Part shown: piece by piece, positions 24,732 through 34,216 of the stretch
Layout: each line of letters opens with the position of its first letter
Numbering within the stretch: position 1 is the first letter of the stretch
Assembly: GCA_050251735.1 (NCBI GenBank)
Contig: JBFWMF010000001.1
Coordinates: 124,001-188,000, forward strand
Source: Desulfitobacterium sp050251735
GTDB taxonomy: Bacteria > Bacillota > Desulfitobacteriia > Desulfitobacteriales > Desulfitobacteriaceae
DNA length: 64,000 nucleotides
Direction of reading: 5' to 3'
Notes under the pieces: model-generated
Database searches by the model: none
The model's input: the letters and a program-made list of their open reading frames with translations, nothing else
What the model was told of the DNA's origin: nothing
Made by a program: the position numbers and the translations under genes

Positions 24732-27500
24732 ATGGATTATCGGGATACGTTGAATTTACCGGAAACAGAGTTCCCTATGCGTGGAAATCTTCCCCAGCGG
24801 GAACCGGAAATTATGCAAAAATGGGAAGATCAAGACATCTATGACACGGTGCAAAAGGCAAGGGACGGCCGTCCGAAGTTTATTCTCCATGATGGACCGC
24901 CCTACGCCAATGGGGATATTCACCTTGGCCATGCTTTAAATAAAGTTATCAAAGATATTATCGTCAAATATAAAACCATGAATGGCTTTGATGCCCCATA
25001 TGTCCCCGGTTGGGATACTCATGGTTTGCCTATTGAGCAACAGGTCATAAAGAAGTTAGGCGTCAACCGGCATGCGGTCTCCGTGGTTGAGTTCCGCAGA
25101 ATGTGCAAGGAGTACGCCAAAAAGTATGTCGGCATTCAGCGTGAGCAATTTAAACGGCTGGGTGTACGGGGAGATTGGAAAAAACCCTATTTGACCTTGG
25201 AAAAAGAGTATGAGGCTGCTCAAATCGGTGTCTTTGGTAAAATGGCACGCAAAAATTATATCTATAAGGGCTTGAAGCCCGTTTATTGGTGCCCCTCTTG
25301 CGAAACGGCTCTGGCTGAAGCAGAGATCGAATACGCAGAGAAAACTTCGGATGCTATCTTTGTGAAATTTCCTGTCAGGGAAGGAAAGGGCGTCCTTACC
25401 GATGAAAACACTTTTGTCATCATCTGGACTACAACCCCTTGGACGCTTCCGGCAAATTTAGCGATTACCTTGCATGAAGAGTTTACCTATGTACAGGTTC
25501 AGGTAGAAAAAGAACATTGGATTGTGGCAGAGGGGCTATTGGATAGCTTGCGCTCGACTTGGAATTTAGAACTTCCTATTGAAAAGCGCTTTGTGGGTAA
25601 AGAATTGGAAGGTGTGATCGCTAAGCATCCTTTCATCGATCGGGATTCCGTACTCATCCTTGGAGATCATGTAACCCTGGAAGCCGGTACCGGGTGTGTT
25701 CACACGGCTCCCGGACATGGGGAAGAAGACTTTAACGTGGGCAAAGAATATGGGCTGCCGGTCCTTTGTCCTGTTGATCATCAAGGGAAATTTACTGCCG
25801 AAGGCGGAGCGTATGCCGGCATGAAGGTAGATAAGGCAAATCCGGTGATTATTGAAGACCTCAAGAATCTTCATGCTTTGGTTCATGAGGCTAAGATTAA
25901 GCATAGCTATGCTCACTGTTGGCGATGCAAAAACCCCATCATCTATCGGGCAACTGAACAATGGTTCGCCTCTATTGATGGTTTTCGCAAAGAAGCTCTG
26001 AACGAAATTGATCATGTCCAGTGGATTCCCACTTGGGGTAAAGACCGCATCTATAACATGGTGGCAGATCGAGGAGACTGGTGTATTTCCCGTCAACGGA
26101 CTTGGGGTGTGCCCATTCCCATTTTCTTCTGTGAGGATTGTGGAAAAGAGATTATCACCGATGAAACCATCGCCAAGGTTCAAGAAATCTTCCGTGCTGA
26201 AGGCTCGGATGCCTGGTTTGTCCGTCCGGCCGAAGAACTCTTGCCGGAAGGCTTCACCTGCTCCTGCGGTGGCAAGTCCTTCCGCAAGGAAACGGATATC
26301 ATGGATGTTTGGTTTGATTCCGGTACTAGTCATACAGGAGTGTTGATGGAGCGAGAAGAGCTTGCTTGGCCGGCTGATCTATACCTAGAAGGTTCGGATC
26401 AACATCGGGGTTGGTTTAATTCCTCCCTCTCGACATCCGTTGCTGCCTATGGCAAGGCCCCCTATAAAGCGGTCTTAACCCATGGCTTCATTGTGGATGA
26501 AAAAGGCCGTAAAATGTCCAAGTCCTTAGGTAACGGTGTGGATCCCTTACAAGTTACCAAGGATATGGGCGCAGATATCCTGAGACTCTGGGTTTGTTCA
26601 ACAGACTACAAAAACGACGTTGCCGCCTCACCGCGGATTATGAAGCAGATGACCGAAGCCTATCGTAAGATCCGCAACACTTTAAGATTCTTGCTCAGCA
26701 ATCTCAATGACTTTGATCCTGTTAAGGATCGGGTAGCTTATGAGGAGTTGCCGGAGATTGACCGTTGGGCTTTGCTCCAACTGGGCAAAGTCATTGACCG
26801 TGTTTTACAGGGGTATGAAAAATATGAGTTCCACTGGGTCTATCATACCGTTCATAACTTCTGTGCTGTAGAATTGAGCGCCATTTACCTTGATATCGTC
26901 AAAGATCGCCTTTATGTGGAAGGCAAAAATTCCGCTCTGCGTCGCGCCTCTCAGACCGTACTCTATGATATCCTTGATGCTCTTGTACGCCTGATTGCTC
27001 CGGTATTAACCTTTACGGCAGATGAGATCTGGCCATATATCCCAGCAATAGCTGAAGGCTCGAATATCCAAACTGAGGAAATGCCAAAGGTTAATTCCCA
27101 ATGGATGGATGCAGTTTTGGAAAAGAAATGGGATACTCTATTGGCTGTGCGCTCAGAAGCAACGAAGGCCCTCGAAAAGGCTCGTCAAGATAAGCTGATT
27201 AACCACTCTTTGACAGCTCGAGTCGAGATTTACCCGAATGCTGAACTCGAAGTATTCTTGAAGGCTATTCCGAATTTGGCGGAGATTATTATTGTCTCTG
27301 AGGTTCATGTTCACCAGGCAGGAGAGGAAAAACCAGAAGGAATCACCATAGCGGATTCTATCGAGGGGCTTGGTATCGCAGTCAGCTCGGCGGCCGGTGA
27401 GAAATGTGAACGTTGTTGGATTTATGATACTAAAGTGGGTCAAGACCAAGACCATCCGAGCTTATGCCCAAGATGCGCCTCGGTGGTAAGCCATCTCTAA
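24732..27500 (+). CDS. ileS: isoleucyl-tRNA synthetase
   Basis: Class I synthetase charging tRNA-Ile. The start at ATG 24732 has AGGAGGAAT upstream; the frame is open into the T-box leader but those residues are RNA structure. The product is 922 residues. Motifs: PPYANGDIHLGHALNK (HIGH) near residue 57, the editing-domain TTPWTLPANLA, SDQHRGWF, KGRKMSKSLGN (KMSKS) near 595, and a C-terminal zinc ribbon CERCWIYDTKV...CPRCASVV. The zinc-finger end is the standard bacterial type. A terminator follows. Confidence 0.97.
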   Translation: MDYRDTLNLPETEFPMRGNLPQREPEIMQKWEDQDIYDTVQKARDGRPKFILHDGPPYANGDIHLGHALNKVIKDIIVKYKTMNGFDAPYVPGWDTHGLPIEQQVIKKLGVNRHAVSVVEFRRMCKEYAKKYVGIQREQFKRLGVRGDWKKPYLTLEKEYEAAQIGVFGKMARKNYIYKGLKPVYWCPSCETALAEAEIEYAEKTSDAIFVKFPVREGKGVLTDENTFVIIWTTTPWTLPANLAITLHEEFTYVQVQVEKEHWIVAEGLLDSLRSTWNLELPIEKRFVGKELEGVIAKHPFIDRDSVLILGDHVTLEAGTGCVHTAPGHGEEDFNVGKEYGLPVLCPVDHQGKFTAEGGAYAGMKVDKANPVIIEDLKNLHALVHEAKIKHSYAHCWRCKNPIIYRATEQWFASIDGFRKEALNEIDHVQWIPTWGKDRIYNMVADRGDWCISRQRTWGVPIPIFFCEDCGKEIITDETIAKVQEIFRAEGSDAWFVRPAEELLPEGFTCSCGGKSFRKETDIMDVWFDSGTSHTGVLMEREELAWPADLYLEGSDQHRGWFNSSLSTSVAAYGKAPYKAVLTHGFIVDEKGRKMSKSLGNGVDPLQVTKDMGADILRLWVCSTDYKNDVAASPRIMKQMTEAYRKIRNTLRFLLSNLNDFDPVKDRVAYEELPEIDRWALLQLGKVIDRVLQGYEKYEFHWVYHTVHNFCAVELSAIYLDIVKDRLYVEGKNSALRRASQTVLYDILDALVRLIAPVLTFTADEIWPYIPAIAEGSNIQTEEMPKVNSQWMDAVLEKKWDTLLAVRSEATKALEKARQDKLINHSLTARVEIYPNAELEVFLKAIPNLAEIIIVSEVHVHQAGEEKPEGITIADSIEGLGIAVSSAAGEKCERCWIYDTKVGQDQDHPSLCPRCASVVSHL

Positions 27501-27530
27501 AACTTAGATATATCATTGCTTAGTTAGTTG

Positions 27531-27571
27531 AAAAGACTTGCTGGAACTTACCAGGCAAGTCTTTTCTTTTT
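27531..27571 (+). terminator. rho-independent terminator after ileS
   Basis: AAAAGACTTGC pairs perfectly with GCAAGTCTTTT over a 13-nt loop, followed by CTTTTT. Confidence 0.9.
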
Positions 27572-27740
27572 AAATAAAACCCAAATTAAAGCAGCAGGTC
27601 ACAATTTATTCCTTAAATCATTGGACAATTATTAGATAAGTTAGTATTATTAGAAATAGTAGAAAAATTACGTTTTTTGATTTTAATACTTATTAAGGAG
27701 TTAGGCGCAAAGACGCATAGCAGAGGTAGGAGAGAGGATT

Positions 27741-28601
27741 ATGAGAAAAATCACGGAGAATCTGGCCAACCGAATTGTTGATTTAATTTACTCGGAAAGT
27801 GGGTACCATGGCATCGTCTGTGACACCCGTGGCATTATTATCGCTGACTCAGCAAGGATACGGGTAGGAGTTTTGCATACAGGCGCCCAGCGCATAATGA
27901 ATACTTCAATCGATGAAATCAAAATTACAGCGGAAGATGAAGCCAATGGTTCAGGACAGATCCGCGAGGGCTTGAATCTGGCTATTTTTTTAGAAGAAGA
28001 AAAGGTGGGAACCTTTGGAGTTGCCGGCCCCCTCGCCATCGTGACTCCTGTGGCTAAGGTTGCTGCTGCCATGGTTGCTTATTTGCTACGTGATGAAGAG
28101 CTGAAGGAAATTCTTAAGAAGCATGTCGATCATATAGGAGAGTCTATCGAACAGGCTGCCGGAGCATTGGAAGAAATGGCTGCCTCTTCTGAGGAGGTTG
28201 CCAGTGTGAGCCAGACTGTCGCTACTGTCGCCCAAGAGGCTAAGCAGCAAGTAAAGGCTACAGAAGGGGTCACTGAATTTATTCGTCGTGTGTCGAAGCA
28301 AACGAATCTCTTGGGCCTTAATGCAGCAATTGAGGCGGCTCGAGCTGGTGAGTTGGGTAAAGGGTTCTCAGTGGTTGCCGGTGAGGTCCGGAAGCTAGCT
28401 GAGGAAAGCAATCGTTCAGCCAATGAGATCAATGACCTGCTGATGAAGTTTCAAGAAACCATGGAAGAAATCGTTAAGGGTGTATTTCAAAACAATGTGA
28501 TTGCCCAAGAACAAGCAAAAGCTACTCAAGAAATAGCGATGATGGTTCAAGAATTGCAACACGTGGGCAATGATTTGAACGGTATCGCTCATAAGCTTTA
28601 A
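27741..28601 (+). CDS. soluble chemoreceptor-like protein with sugar-diacid-type sensor domain
   Basis: A 286-residue methyl-accepting chemotaxis protein without membrane segments. Residues 1-115 resemble the sugar-diacid recognition domain of CdaR-type regulators (LANRIVDLIYSESGYHGIVCDTRG... and REGLNLAIFLEEEKVGTFGVAG). The rest is the signalling domain, with the hairpin tip QTNLLGLNAAIEAARAGELGKGFSVVAGEVRKLA, so it should contact CheA/CheW. The receptor coiled coil is short. No other chemotaxis gene is in the window. Upstream, 140 nt without a clear promoter. The ligand is not known; the sensor assignment is by pattern only. Confidence 0.85.
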   Translation: MRKITENLANRIVDLIYSESGYHGIVCDTRGIIIADSARIRVGVLHTGAQRIMNTSIDEIKITAEDEANGSGQIREGLNLAIFLEEEKVGTFGVAGPLAIVTPVAKVAAAMVAYLLRDEELKEILKKHVDHIGESIEQAAGALEEMAASSEEVASVSQTVATVAQEAKQQVKATEGVTEFIRRVSKQTNLLGLNAAIEAARAGELGKGFSVVAGEVRKLAEESNRSANEINDLLMKFQETMEEIVKGVFQNNVIAQEQAKATQEIAMMVQELQHVGNDLNGIAHKL

Positions 28602-28673
28602 GGGGCAGTAGATAGTTAGTTTTGCATAATGAATTTTACATAATTAAATTTTTAGAATCTTAGGGCAATAGTC

Positions 28674-28702
28674 TAGACGAATCTCAATTTGCTGACTATA
28701 AT
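28674..28702 (+). promoter_or_regulatory. candidate promoter of the gcv operon
   Basis: TAGACG (28674-28679) and TATAAT (28697-28702) with a 17-bp spacer, 35 nt upstream of the glycine riboswitch. Confidence 0.6.
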
Positions 28703-28737
28703 TAAAGCAGATAATTGAATAGGTTTCGAATGATTCC

Positions 28738-28906
28738 AGTAGGAGAGACTCATGTGTTGAGCGCCGAAGGAGAAACGGCCAGAATGTCGCACTATTCTGG
28801 GGGAAACTCTCAGGCAAAAGTACTGCTGGAAGACGAAACTCTGGAGAGCTTCTCAGATGAGAACACCAAAGGGGTAGCCGCTAGGTAATCTCTCAGGTTA
28901 AAGGGA
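28738..28906 (+). promoter_or_regulatory. tandem glycine riboswitch
   Basis: Two aptamer-like modules in series: the first starts with AGGAGAGACTC near 28741 and has GCGCCGAAGGAG and ACTCTCAGGCAAAAGTACTG; the second has GAAACTCTGGAGAG, ACACCAAAGGGG and ATCTCTCAGGTTAAAGGGACAG. These are the conserved glycine aptamer signatures, and the downstream genes break down glycine. Glycine binding presumably prevents the following terminator from forming (known for such gcv leaders). Confidence 0.93.
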
Positions 28907-28943
28907 CAGAGGTAACGCGACGCGTTATTCCCTCTGTTTTTTT
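28907..28943 (+). terminator. terminator controlled by the glycine riboswitch
   Basis: CAGAGGTAACGCG pairs with CGCGTTATTCCCTCTG (two unpaired bases), followed by seven T residues. It lies directly after the second aptamer and before gcvT. Confidence 0.85.
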
Positions 28944-28997
28944 ATTTCATCTTTTTAGCTGAATTAGTAAATACTCATATTTTAGGAGGTGGTTGAA

Positions 28998-30095
28998 GTG
29001 GCAGAACTCAAAAGAACTCCGCTCTATGAAGAACATCAAAGGTTGGGAGCCAAGCTCATCGATTTTGGCGGTTGGGAAATGCCCGTTCAGTATGCAGGAG
29101 TTATTGAAGAACACAAGGCAGTACGCAATCAGGCAGGACTTTTTGATGTCTCTCATATGGGTGAAGTAGAGGTCAAGGGTCAGGATGCTCTAGCATTTAT
29201 TCAGTACATACTCACCAATGATCTATCCCACCTGAAGGATGGACAAATTCAATATTCCCCCATGTGCTACCCAGATGGAGGGGTCGTCGATGATCTGCTC
29301 GTGTATCGATTACATGAGGGGGATTATTTAATCGTCGTCAATGCTTCCAATACGGATAAAGATTTTGCCTGGATGCAGGAGCAAACCAAGAATTTTGCGG
29401 TGAAGCTGGAGAATCGTTCCCAAGAGTATGCCCAATTGGCCTTACAAGGTCCCCAAGCGGAGAGAATTCTCCAAAAGCTGACAGATCTAGATTTGCAAGA
29501 AATCAAGTATTACTGGTTCAAGCAGGGGGAAGTGGATAGCGTTCCTTGTCTGATCTCACGGACGGGGTATACCGGGGAAGATGGGTTTGAAATTTACCTA
29601 TCTCCTGAACAGGCACCGCAAATGTGGCAAAAAATCTTAGAAGCGGGAAGTGAGGAGGGTGTGCAGCCTATCGGACTCGGGGCTCGCGATACGCTGCGTT
29701 TTGAGGCTCGCTTACCCCTATATGGCAACGAATTGGGTCCAGATATTACTCCTTTGGAGGCAGGACTTGGCTTCTTTGTGAAGTTGGGGAAAGAAGATTT
29801 CATCGGCAGGGAAGTCCTATTGGCTCAGAAGGAAAAAGGAGTACCCCGTAAGCTCGTCGGTCTGGAAATGATCGAGAGGGGAATTGCTCGTTCCCACTAT
29901 CCCCTTCATAAGGAGGGCAAAGAAATCGGGTTTATTACTTCAGGCTCTTTTTCTCCTACCTTGAATAAAAACATTGCTTTTGGTCTTATTCCCGCGGAAT
30001 ATGCCCAACTAGGAGAAACACTCGATGTCATGATTCGGGGAAAAGCAGTCAAGGCTCAGATTGTGCCTTCTCAGTTCTATAAGCGGCCCCACTGA
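28998..30095 (+). CDS. gcvT: glycine cleavage system T protein (aminomethyltransferase)
   Basis: Transfers the aminomethyl carbon of glycine from lipoyl-H protein to tetrahydrofolate, releasing ammonia. The start is the GTG at 28998, eight nt after AGGAGG; the GTG at 28989 overlaps that site. The product is 365 residues with PLYEEHQRLGAKLIDFGGWEMPVQY at the N-terminus, FDVSHMGEVEV, folate-site NDLSHLKDGQIQYSPMC, and RTGYTGEDGFEIYL, all characteristic of GcvT. First gene of gcvT-H-PA-PB. Confidence 0.97.
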   Translation: MAELKRTPLYEEHQRLGAKLIDFGGWEMPVQYAGVIEEHKAVRNQAGLFDVSHMGEVEVKGQDALAFIQYILTNDLSHLKDGQIQYSPMCYPDGGVVDDLLVYRLHEGDYLIVVNASNTDKDFAWMQEQTKNFAVKLENRSQEYAQLALQGPQAERILQKLTDLDLQEIKYYWFKQGEVDSVPCLISRTGYTGEDGFEIYLSPEQAPQMWQKILEAGSEEGVQPIGLGARDTLRFEARLPLYGNELGPDITPLEAGLGFFVKLGKEDFIGREVLLAQKEKGVPRKLVGLEMIERGIARSHYPLHKEGKEIGFITSGSFSPTLNKNIAFGLIPAEYAQLGETLDVMIRGKAVKAQIVPSQFYKRPH

Positions 30096-30131
30096 TGAAT
30101 AAAAAATAACATAATTAAGGAGGATGATTGT

Positions 30132-30518
30132 ATGAATCCAGTAGAATTAAAGTACAGCAAATCTCATGAGTGGACTAAGGTAGAAGGAAATACAGTAGTT
30201 TTAGGAATTACCCAACATGCCCAAGAAAGCTTGGGTGATGTAGTATTTGTTGAGTTACCGGAGGTCGATACAACCGTGGTAGCTGGGCAAGCTTATGGAA
30301 CAGTGGAGTCGGTGAAGGCGGTATCGGATATTATCTCCTCAGTCGGGGGCAAGGTCATCGAATTCAATCAAGAGGTTCTGGATTCTCCCGAGCTACTGAA
30401 CAACGATCCCTATGGCGAGGGTTGGCTGGTTAAAATAGAAGTTGATGACCTAAAGGATTTAGATGGATTAATGTCTGCCGCCGAATATGAAGCGTTTCTC
30501 GCGGAGGAGGGCCATTAA
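30132..30518 (+). CDS. gcvH: glycine cleavage system H protein
   Basis: Lipoyl carrier protein shuttling intermediates between P, T and L proteins. 128 residues. The lipoylated lysine is in VESVKAVSD near residue 63, with flanking QESLGDVVFVELPEV and the C-terminal NDDPYGEGWLVKIE-like ending (NNDPYGEGWLVKIE). AAGGAGGA site 9 nt upstream. No lpdA is in the window, so the E3 component must come from elsewhere. Confidence 0.97.
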   Translation: MNPVELKYSKSHEWTKVEGNTVVLGITQHAQESLGDVVFVELPEVDTTVVAGQAYGTVESVKAVSDIISSVGGKVIEFNQEVLDSPELLNNDPYGEGWLVKIEVDDLKDLDGLMSAAEYEAFLAEEGH

Positions 30519-30519
30519 T

Positions 30520-31860
30520 ATGAATTATGTGCCGAACACAGTGGACCAGCAAGAACAGATCCTGGCCCGAATAGGAGTCAACTCCATTGAAGAGCTTTTT
30601 ACGGATATCCCAGAAAGCGTTCGGCGCCAAGCTCAACTAAAGATTCGGCAAGGCTTGTCTGAATATGAATTGGTAAAATCGATTCAAGGACTTGCTGCCC
30701 AAAATACTACGGTCGAAGAGTATGATTCTTATCTGGGAGCAGGTGCCTATGAGCATTTCATCCCCAGTTATGTAGACCAGCTTCTGCTCCGCTCGGAGTT
30801 TTATACGGCCTATACGCCGTATCAACCGGAGATTAGCCAAGGGACCCTGCAAGCGATTTATGAGTTTCAGACCCTTGTCTGCGAATTGACGGGCATGGAT
30901 GGGGCCAATGCCTCCATGTATGATGGGGCATCTGCTTTAGCTGAGGCAGCCTTGATGGCTGGCGATGCTACCCGTCGCAAGAAAGTGCTCGTACCGCAAA
31001 CTCTTCATCCGGAGTATAGAGAAGTACTTAAAACCTATCTGCTTCCGCGCGGTGTGGAAATTGAGTCTATCTCCTCCACCAACGGCGTCATTAACCTTGA
31101 TGAATTAGCAGGTGCGCTTAATCAAGAGGTGGGAGCAGTCTTGTTGCAAAGCCCTAATTTCTTTGGGGTTATTGAACAAGCTGAGGAGATTGGCAAGTTA
31201 GCACATGCCAAGGGGGCATTGCTGGTCATGGCGGTTAACCCAGTATCCTTAGGGTTGCTCAAATCTCCTGGAGAACTCGGTGCGGATATCGTGGTGGGCG
31301 AAGGACAGCCCTTTGGCAATCCTTTAAACTTCGGTGGTCCCTATCTTGGTTTCTTAGCTTGTCGTGAAAAATACATACGTCGGATGCCGGGGCGGATTGT
31401 CGGAGCCACCAAGGATAAAAACGGCAAGAAGGGTTATGTACTCACCTTGCAGGCGCGGGAACAGCATATTCGCAGGGAGAAGGCAGCGTCCAATATCTGT
31501 TCAAATGAGGCCCTTTGTGCCCTAGCGTTTACCATTCATCTCTCGGGATTAGGTAAAAAGGGTTTGAAAGAGATGGCCCACCTTAATCTGCAAAAAGCCC
31601 ATTATGCGGCTCAAGAGATTGGGAAGCTCCCCGGAATGTCCTTAGCGTTTAGCAGTCCGTTTTTCCACGAGTTTGTGATCAAAACCCAAATCAGTCCTCA
31701 GAAAATCAATGAGCAGCTTTTACAGCATAAGATCATCGGCGGTCTCGATTTGTCCCGTTTCGACCCGGAACTGAATCAACATCTTCTTTTCTGCGTCACG
31801 GAAACCAAGAGCAAGGAAGATATCGATCGGCTAGTGGCCAGAATGGGGGAGATACAATGA
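30520..31860 (+). CDS. gcvPA: glycine dehydrogenase (decarboxylating) subunit 1
   Basis: Alpha subunit of the PLP-dependent P protein, which decarboxylates glycine. The ATG at 30520 lies one base past the gcvH stop and is preceded by GGAGGAGGG. 446 residues: the N-terminal NTVDQQEQILARIGV, SRFIPSY-type AYEHFIPSYVDQLL, the fold landmark GMDGANASMYDGASALAEAA near 130, and the C-terminal QFREQHIRREKA-type sequence. Subunit 1 lacks the PLP lysine, which is in gcvPB. Confidence 0.96.
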   Translation: MNYVPNTVDQQEQILARIGVNSIEELFTDIPESVRRQAQLKIRQGLSEYELVKSIQGLAAQNTTVEEYDSYLGAGAYEHFIPSYVDQLLLRSEFYTAYTPYQPEISQGTLQAIYEFQTLVCELTGMDGANASMYDGASALAEAALMAGDATRRKKVLVPQTLHPEYREVLKTYLLPRGVEIESISSTNGVINLDELAGALNQEVGAVLLQSPNFFGVIEQAEEIGKLAHAKGALLVMAVNPVSLGLLKSPGELGADIVVGEGQPFGNPLNFGGPYLGFLACREKYIRRMPGRIVGATKDKNGKKGYVLTLQAREQHIRREKAASNICSNEALCALAFTIHLSGLGKKGLKEMAHLNLQKAHYAAQEIGKLPGMSLAFSSPFFHEFVIKTQISPQKINEQLLQHKIIGGLDLSRFDPELNQHLLFCVTETKSKEDIDRLVARMGEIQ

Positions 31861-33323
31861 AAGCACTAGAACCGCTTATTTTTGACCTGAGTCAAGAGGG
31901 CAGGACAGGAGTTAGCTTGCCCCCCTGTGATGTTCCGGAGGTCTCTTTAGAGACCCTAGTTCCAAGGGAATTCTTAAGAGAGAAGGAAGCGGAGCTACCC
32001 GAAGTCTCGGAAGTGGACGTGGTCCGTCACTTTACCAGACTGTCCACCTTTAACCATGGGGTGGATACAGGCTTCTATCCCTTAGGCTCTTGCACTATGA
32101 AGTATAATCCCAAGGTTAATGAAAGACTGGCACGTCTGCCGGGCTTTAGTCAGATTCATCCCTATCAACCGGAAGCCTTAGTTCAAGGTGCTCTGGGCTT
32201 GATGGTTGAACTTCAAGAGGATCTGGCGGAGATTACGGGTATGGATGCCTTTACCCTCCAGCCGGCAGCCGGGGCTCATGGGGAAATGACGGGAATTCTC
32301 ATCATTAAAGCCTACCATGAACAGCAGGGGGATTTTACACGAACGAAGGTTATTGTGCCGGATTCCGCCCATGGGACGAATCCCGCGACGGCGGCCATGG
32401 CGGGTTATGAGATTGTGCAAGTACCCAGTAATGAGCGTGGCGGGGTAGATATTGAGGCCTTGCGCCAAGTGGCCAATGAGGAAGTAGCGGCCTTAATGCT
32501 GACCAATCCGAACACATTAGGTCTTTTTGATGAAAATATCTTAGAGATCGCTAAGATAATCCACGATGTGGGTGGTCTAATTTACTACGATGGGGCCAAT
32601 GCCAATGCAATCATGGGGATTGCCCGTCCCGGGGATATGGGCTTTGATGTGGTCCATATTAATCTTCACAAGACCTTTTCTACTCCACACGGTGGAGGCG
32701 GTCCGGGGTCAGGCCCTGTAGGAGTCAAAGAGTTTCTCGCACCCTATTTGCCGAAGCCTGTGGCAGTGCGCACGAGCGATGGGAAATTCACCCTCGATGC
32801 AGATCGTCCTCTATCCATTGGAAGGGTCAGAGCCTTCCAAGCTAATTTTGGAGTATTGGTCAGAGCCTATGCTTATATCCGAGCTTTAGGGGGAGAAGGG
32901 TTGACTGCAGCCTCCAAAAATGCTGTCCTCAATGCCAATTTCCTAATGAGCATCTTAAAAGAACACTATCATCTACCCTATGACCGAATCTGCATGCATG
33001 AGTTTATCATCACCCCGCAGAACCTCAAAGAATATGGTGTTCATACTTTGGATATCGCCAAACGACTATTGGATTATGGCTATCATCCGCCCACGATTTA
33101 CTTCCCGCTCATCGTGGAAGAAGCGATGATGATTGAACCCACGGAAACGGAAAGCATGGAAACCCTTGAACAATTTGCTCAAGTCATGATAAAAATTGCT
33201 GCCGAAGTGCAAGATGATGTGGAAATGGTAAAAAACGCTCCTTATCATACCTTGGTCACCCGTTTGGATGAGACAGGCGCAGCCCGAAAACCCGATCTCC
33301 GTTGGCGAAAAGTTGAAGATTGA
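31857..33323 (+). CDS. gcvPB: glycine dehydrogenase (decarboxylating) subunit 2
   Basis: Beta subunit of P protein, carrying the PLP-binding lysine in HINLHKTFSTPHGGGGPGSGP near residue 270. 488 residues with SVNTNFYPLGSCTMKYNP-type GFYPLGSCTMKYNPKVNE near 80, DSAHGTNPATAAMAGY and YYDGANANAIMGIARPGDMG. It overlaps gcvPA by 4 nt (ATGA), so the two subunits are coupled. Confidence 0.97.
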   Translation: MKALEPLIFDLSQEGRTGVSLPPCDVPEVSLETLVPREFLREKEAELPEVSEVDVVRHFTRLSTFNHGVDTGFYPLGSCTMKYNPKVNERLARLPGFSQIHPYQPEALVQGALGLMVELQEDLAEITGMDAFTLQPAAGAHGEMTGILIIKAYHEQQGDFTRTKVIVPDSAHGTNPATAAMAGYEIVQVPSNERGGVDIEALRQVANEEVAALMLTNPNTLGLFDENILEIAKIIHDVGGLIYYDGANANAIMGIARPGDMGFDVVHINLHKTFSTPHGGGGPGSGPVGVKEFLAPYLPKPVAVRTSDGKFTLDADRPLSIGRVRAFQANFGVLVRAYAYIRALGGEGLTAASKNAVLNANFLMSILKEHYHLPYDRICMHEFIITPQNLKEYGVHTLDIAKRLLDYGYHPPTIYFPLIVEEAMMIEPTETESMETLEQFAQVMIKIAAEVQDDVEMVKNAPYHTLVTRLDETGAARKPDLRWRKVED

Positions 33324-33453
33324 GCAGTATAGAATAGTAATTTTAAAGTAGCAATTTTCTGATGCAGATTTTTAGCGAAATATGGAGTATAATTATAAGT
33401 TGTAGATTAGCATAAAGATAACGTCTAGAAACTTTAACCAGGAGGTCATGTTC

Positions 33454-34032
33454 ATGAAAACCTTTCAAGTACCCGTCGGAATTTCCAATCGTCACATTCA
33501 TCTCTCTGAGGAACATATCGGTATCCTTTTTGGTGCCGGACACCAGCTCACTCGGACAAAGGATCTATCTCAACCGGGTCAATTTGCCTGTGAAGAGACT
33601 GTAACCATAGTAGGACCTAAGGGTTCGATGCCCAATGTGCGTGTGTTAGGACCTGCTCGTAAAGCCACCCAAGTGGAGCTTGCAGCTACGGATACCTTTA
33701 AGATTGGGGTAAAACCCCCGGTTCGGGATTCGGGAGATATTAATGACAGCCCTGGATTGGAAATAGTCGGCCCCGCCGGAAAAGTCCAAGTTGAGGCTGG
33801 AACGATTATTGCAGCTCGTCATATTCATATGACACCGGAAGATGCTGAAAAATATGGTGTGAAAGATGGGGACCATGTTAAGGTTCAAGTGAATGGACCA
33901 CGGGCAGGAGTTTTTGAACGCGTTCTGATCCGGGTAAGCCCTAATTATGCCTTAGATATGCATGTGGATACAGACGAAGGCAATGCCTTTGGCTTAAGAA
34001 ATGGAGATTTGTTGGACGTCATCGTCGGTTAA
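33454..34032 (+). CDS. pduL: phosphate propanoyltransferase-like phosphotransacylase (PduL)
   Basis: Converts acyl-CoA plus phosphate to acyl phosphate. The ATG at 33454 has AGGAGG eight nt upstream (33440-33445), better than the ATG at 33448. 192 residues with PduL features: two related domains with GISNRHIHLSEEHI at residue 9 and IIAARHIHMTPEDAEKYGV near 120, histidine clusters that bind two zinc ions, and a Gly-rich end NAFGLRNGDLLDVIV. It is a lone gene with terminators around it and no microcompartment genes. It may provide acetyl phosphate/ATP in acetate metabolism (inference). Confidence 0.9.
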   Translation: MKTFQVPVGISNRHIHLSEEHIGILFGAGHQLTRTKDLSQPGQFACEETVTIVGPKGSMPNVRVLGPARKATQVELAATDTFKIGVKPPVRDSGDINDSPGLEIVGPAGKVQVEAGTIIAARHIHMTPEDAEKYGVKDGDHVKVQVNGPRAGVFERVLIRVSPNYALDMHVDTDEGNAFGLRNGDLLDVIVG

Positions 34033-34091
34033 TCCTTTGCATTTCAATGTCTCAAAATTGAAATATAAGAAAACCTGAAATATTTACGGAT

Positions 34092-34132
34092 AAGAGCTAC
34101 GGTGTTTGATCAAGAGCACCGTAGCTCTTTTA
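34092..34132 (+). terminator. rho-independent terminator after pduL
   Basis: AAGAGCTACGGTG pairs perfectly with CACCGTAGCTCTT over a 13-nt loop, followed by TTATG and a T-rich stretch. Confidence 0.88.
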
Positions 34133-34154
34133 TGCTTTTGACTTCGCCTTAAAA

Positions 34155-34184
34155 TTGCTCTATTCCATAAAAATGGTGTATGAT
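34155..34184 (+). promoter_or_regulatory. candidate sigma-A promoter
   Basis: TTGCTC (34155-34160) and TATGAT (34179-34184), spacer 18 bp, 33 nt upstream of the ATG at 34217. Confidence 0.5.
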
Positions 34185-34216
34185 ATAAAGTGATTTAGAC
34201 CGTGAGGGGGATACCA

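Noticed and set aside
25566..26333. 255-residue minus-strand ORF inside ileS
   Set aside because: It lies antisense to conserved ileS catalytic sequence and has no ribosome-binding site.
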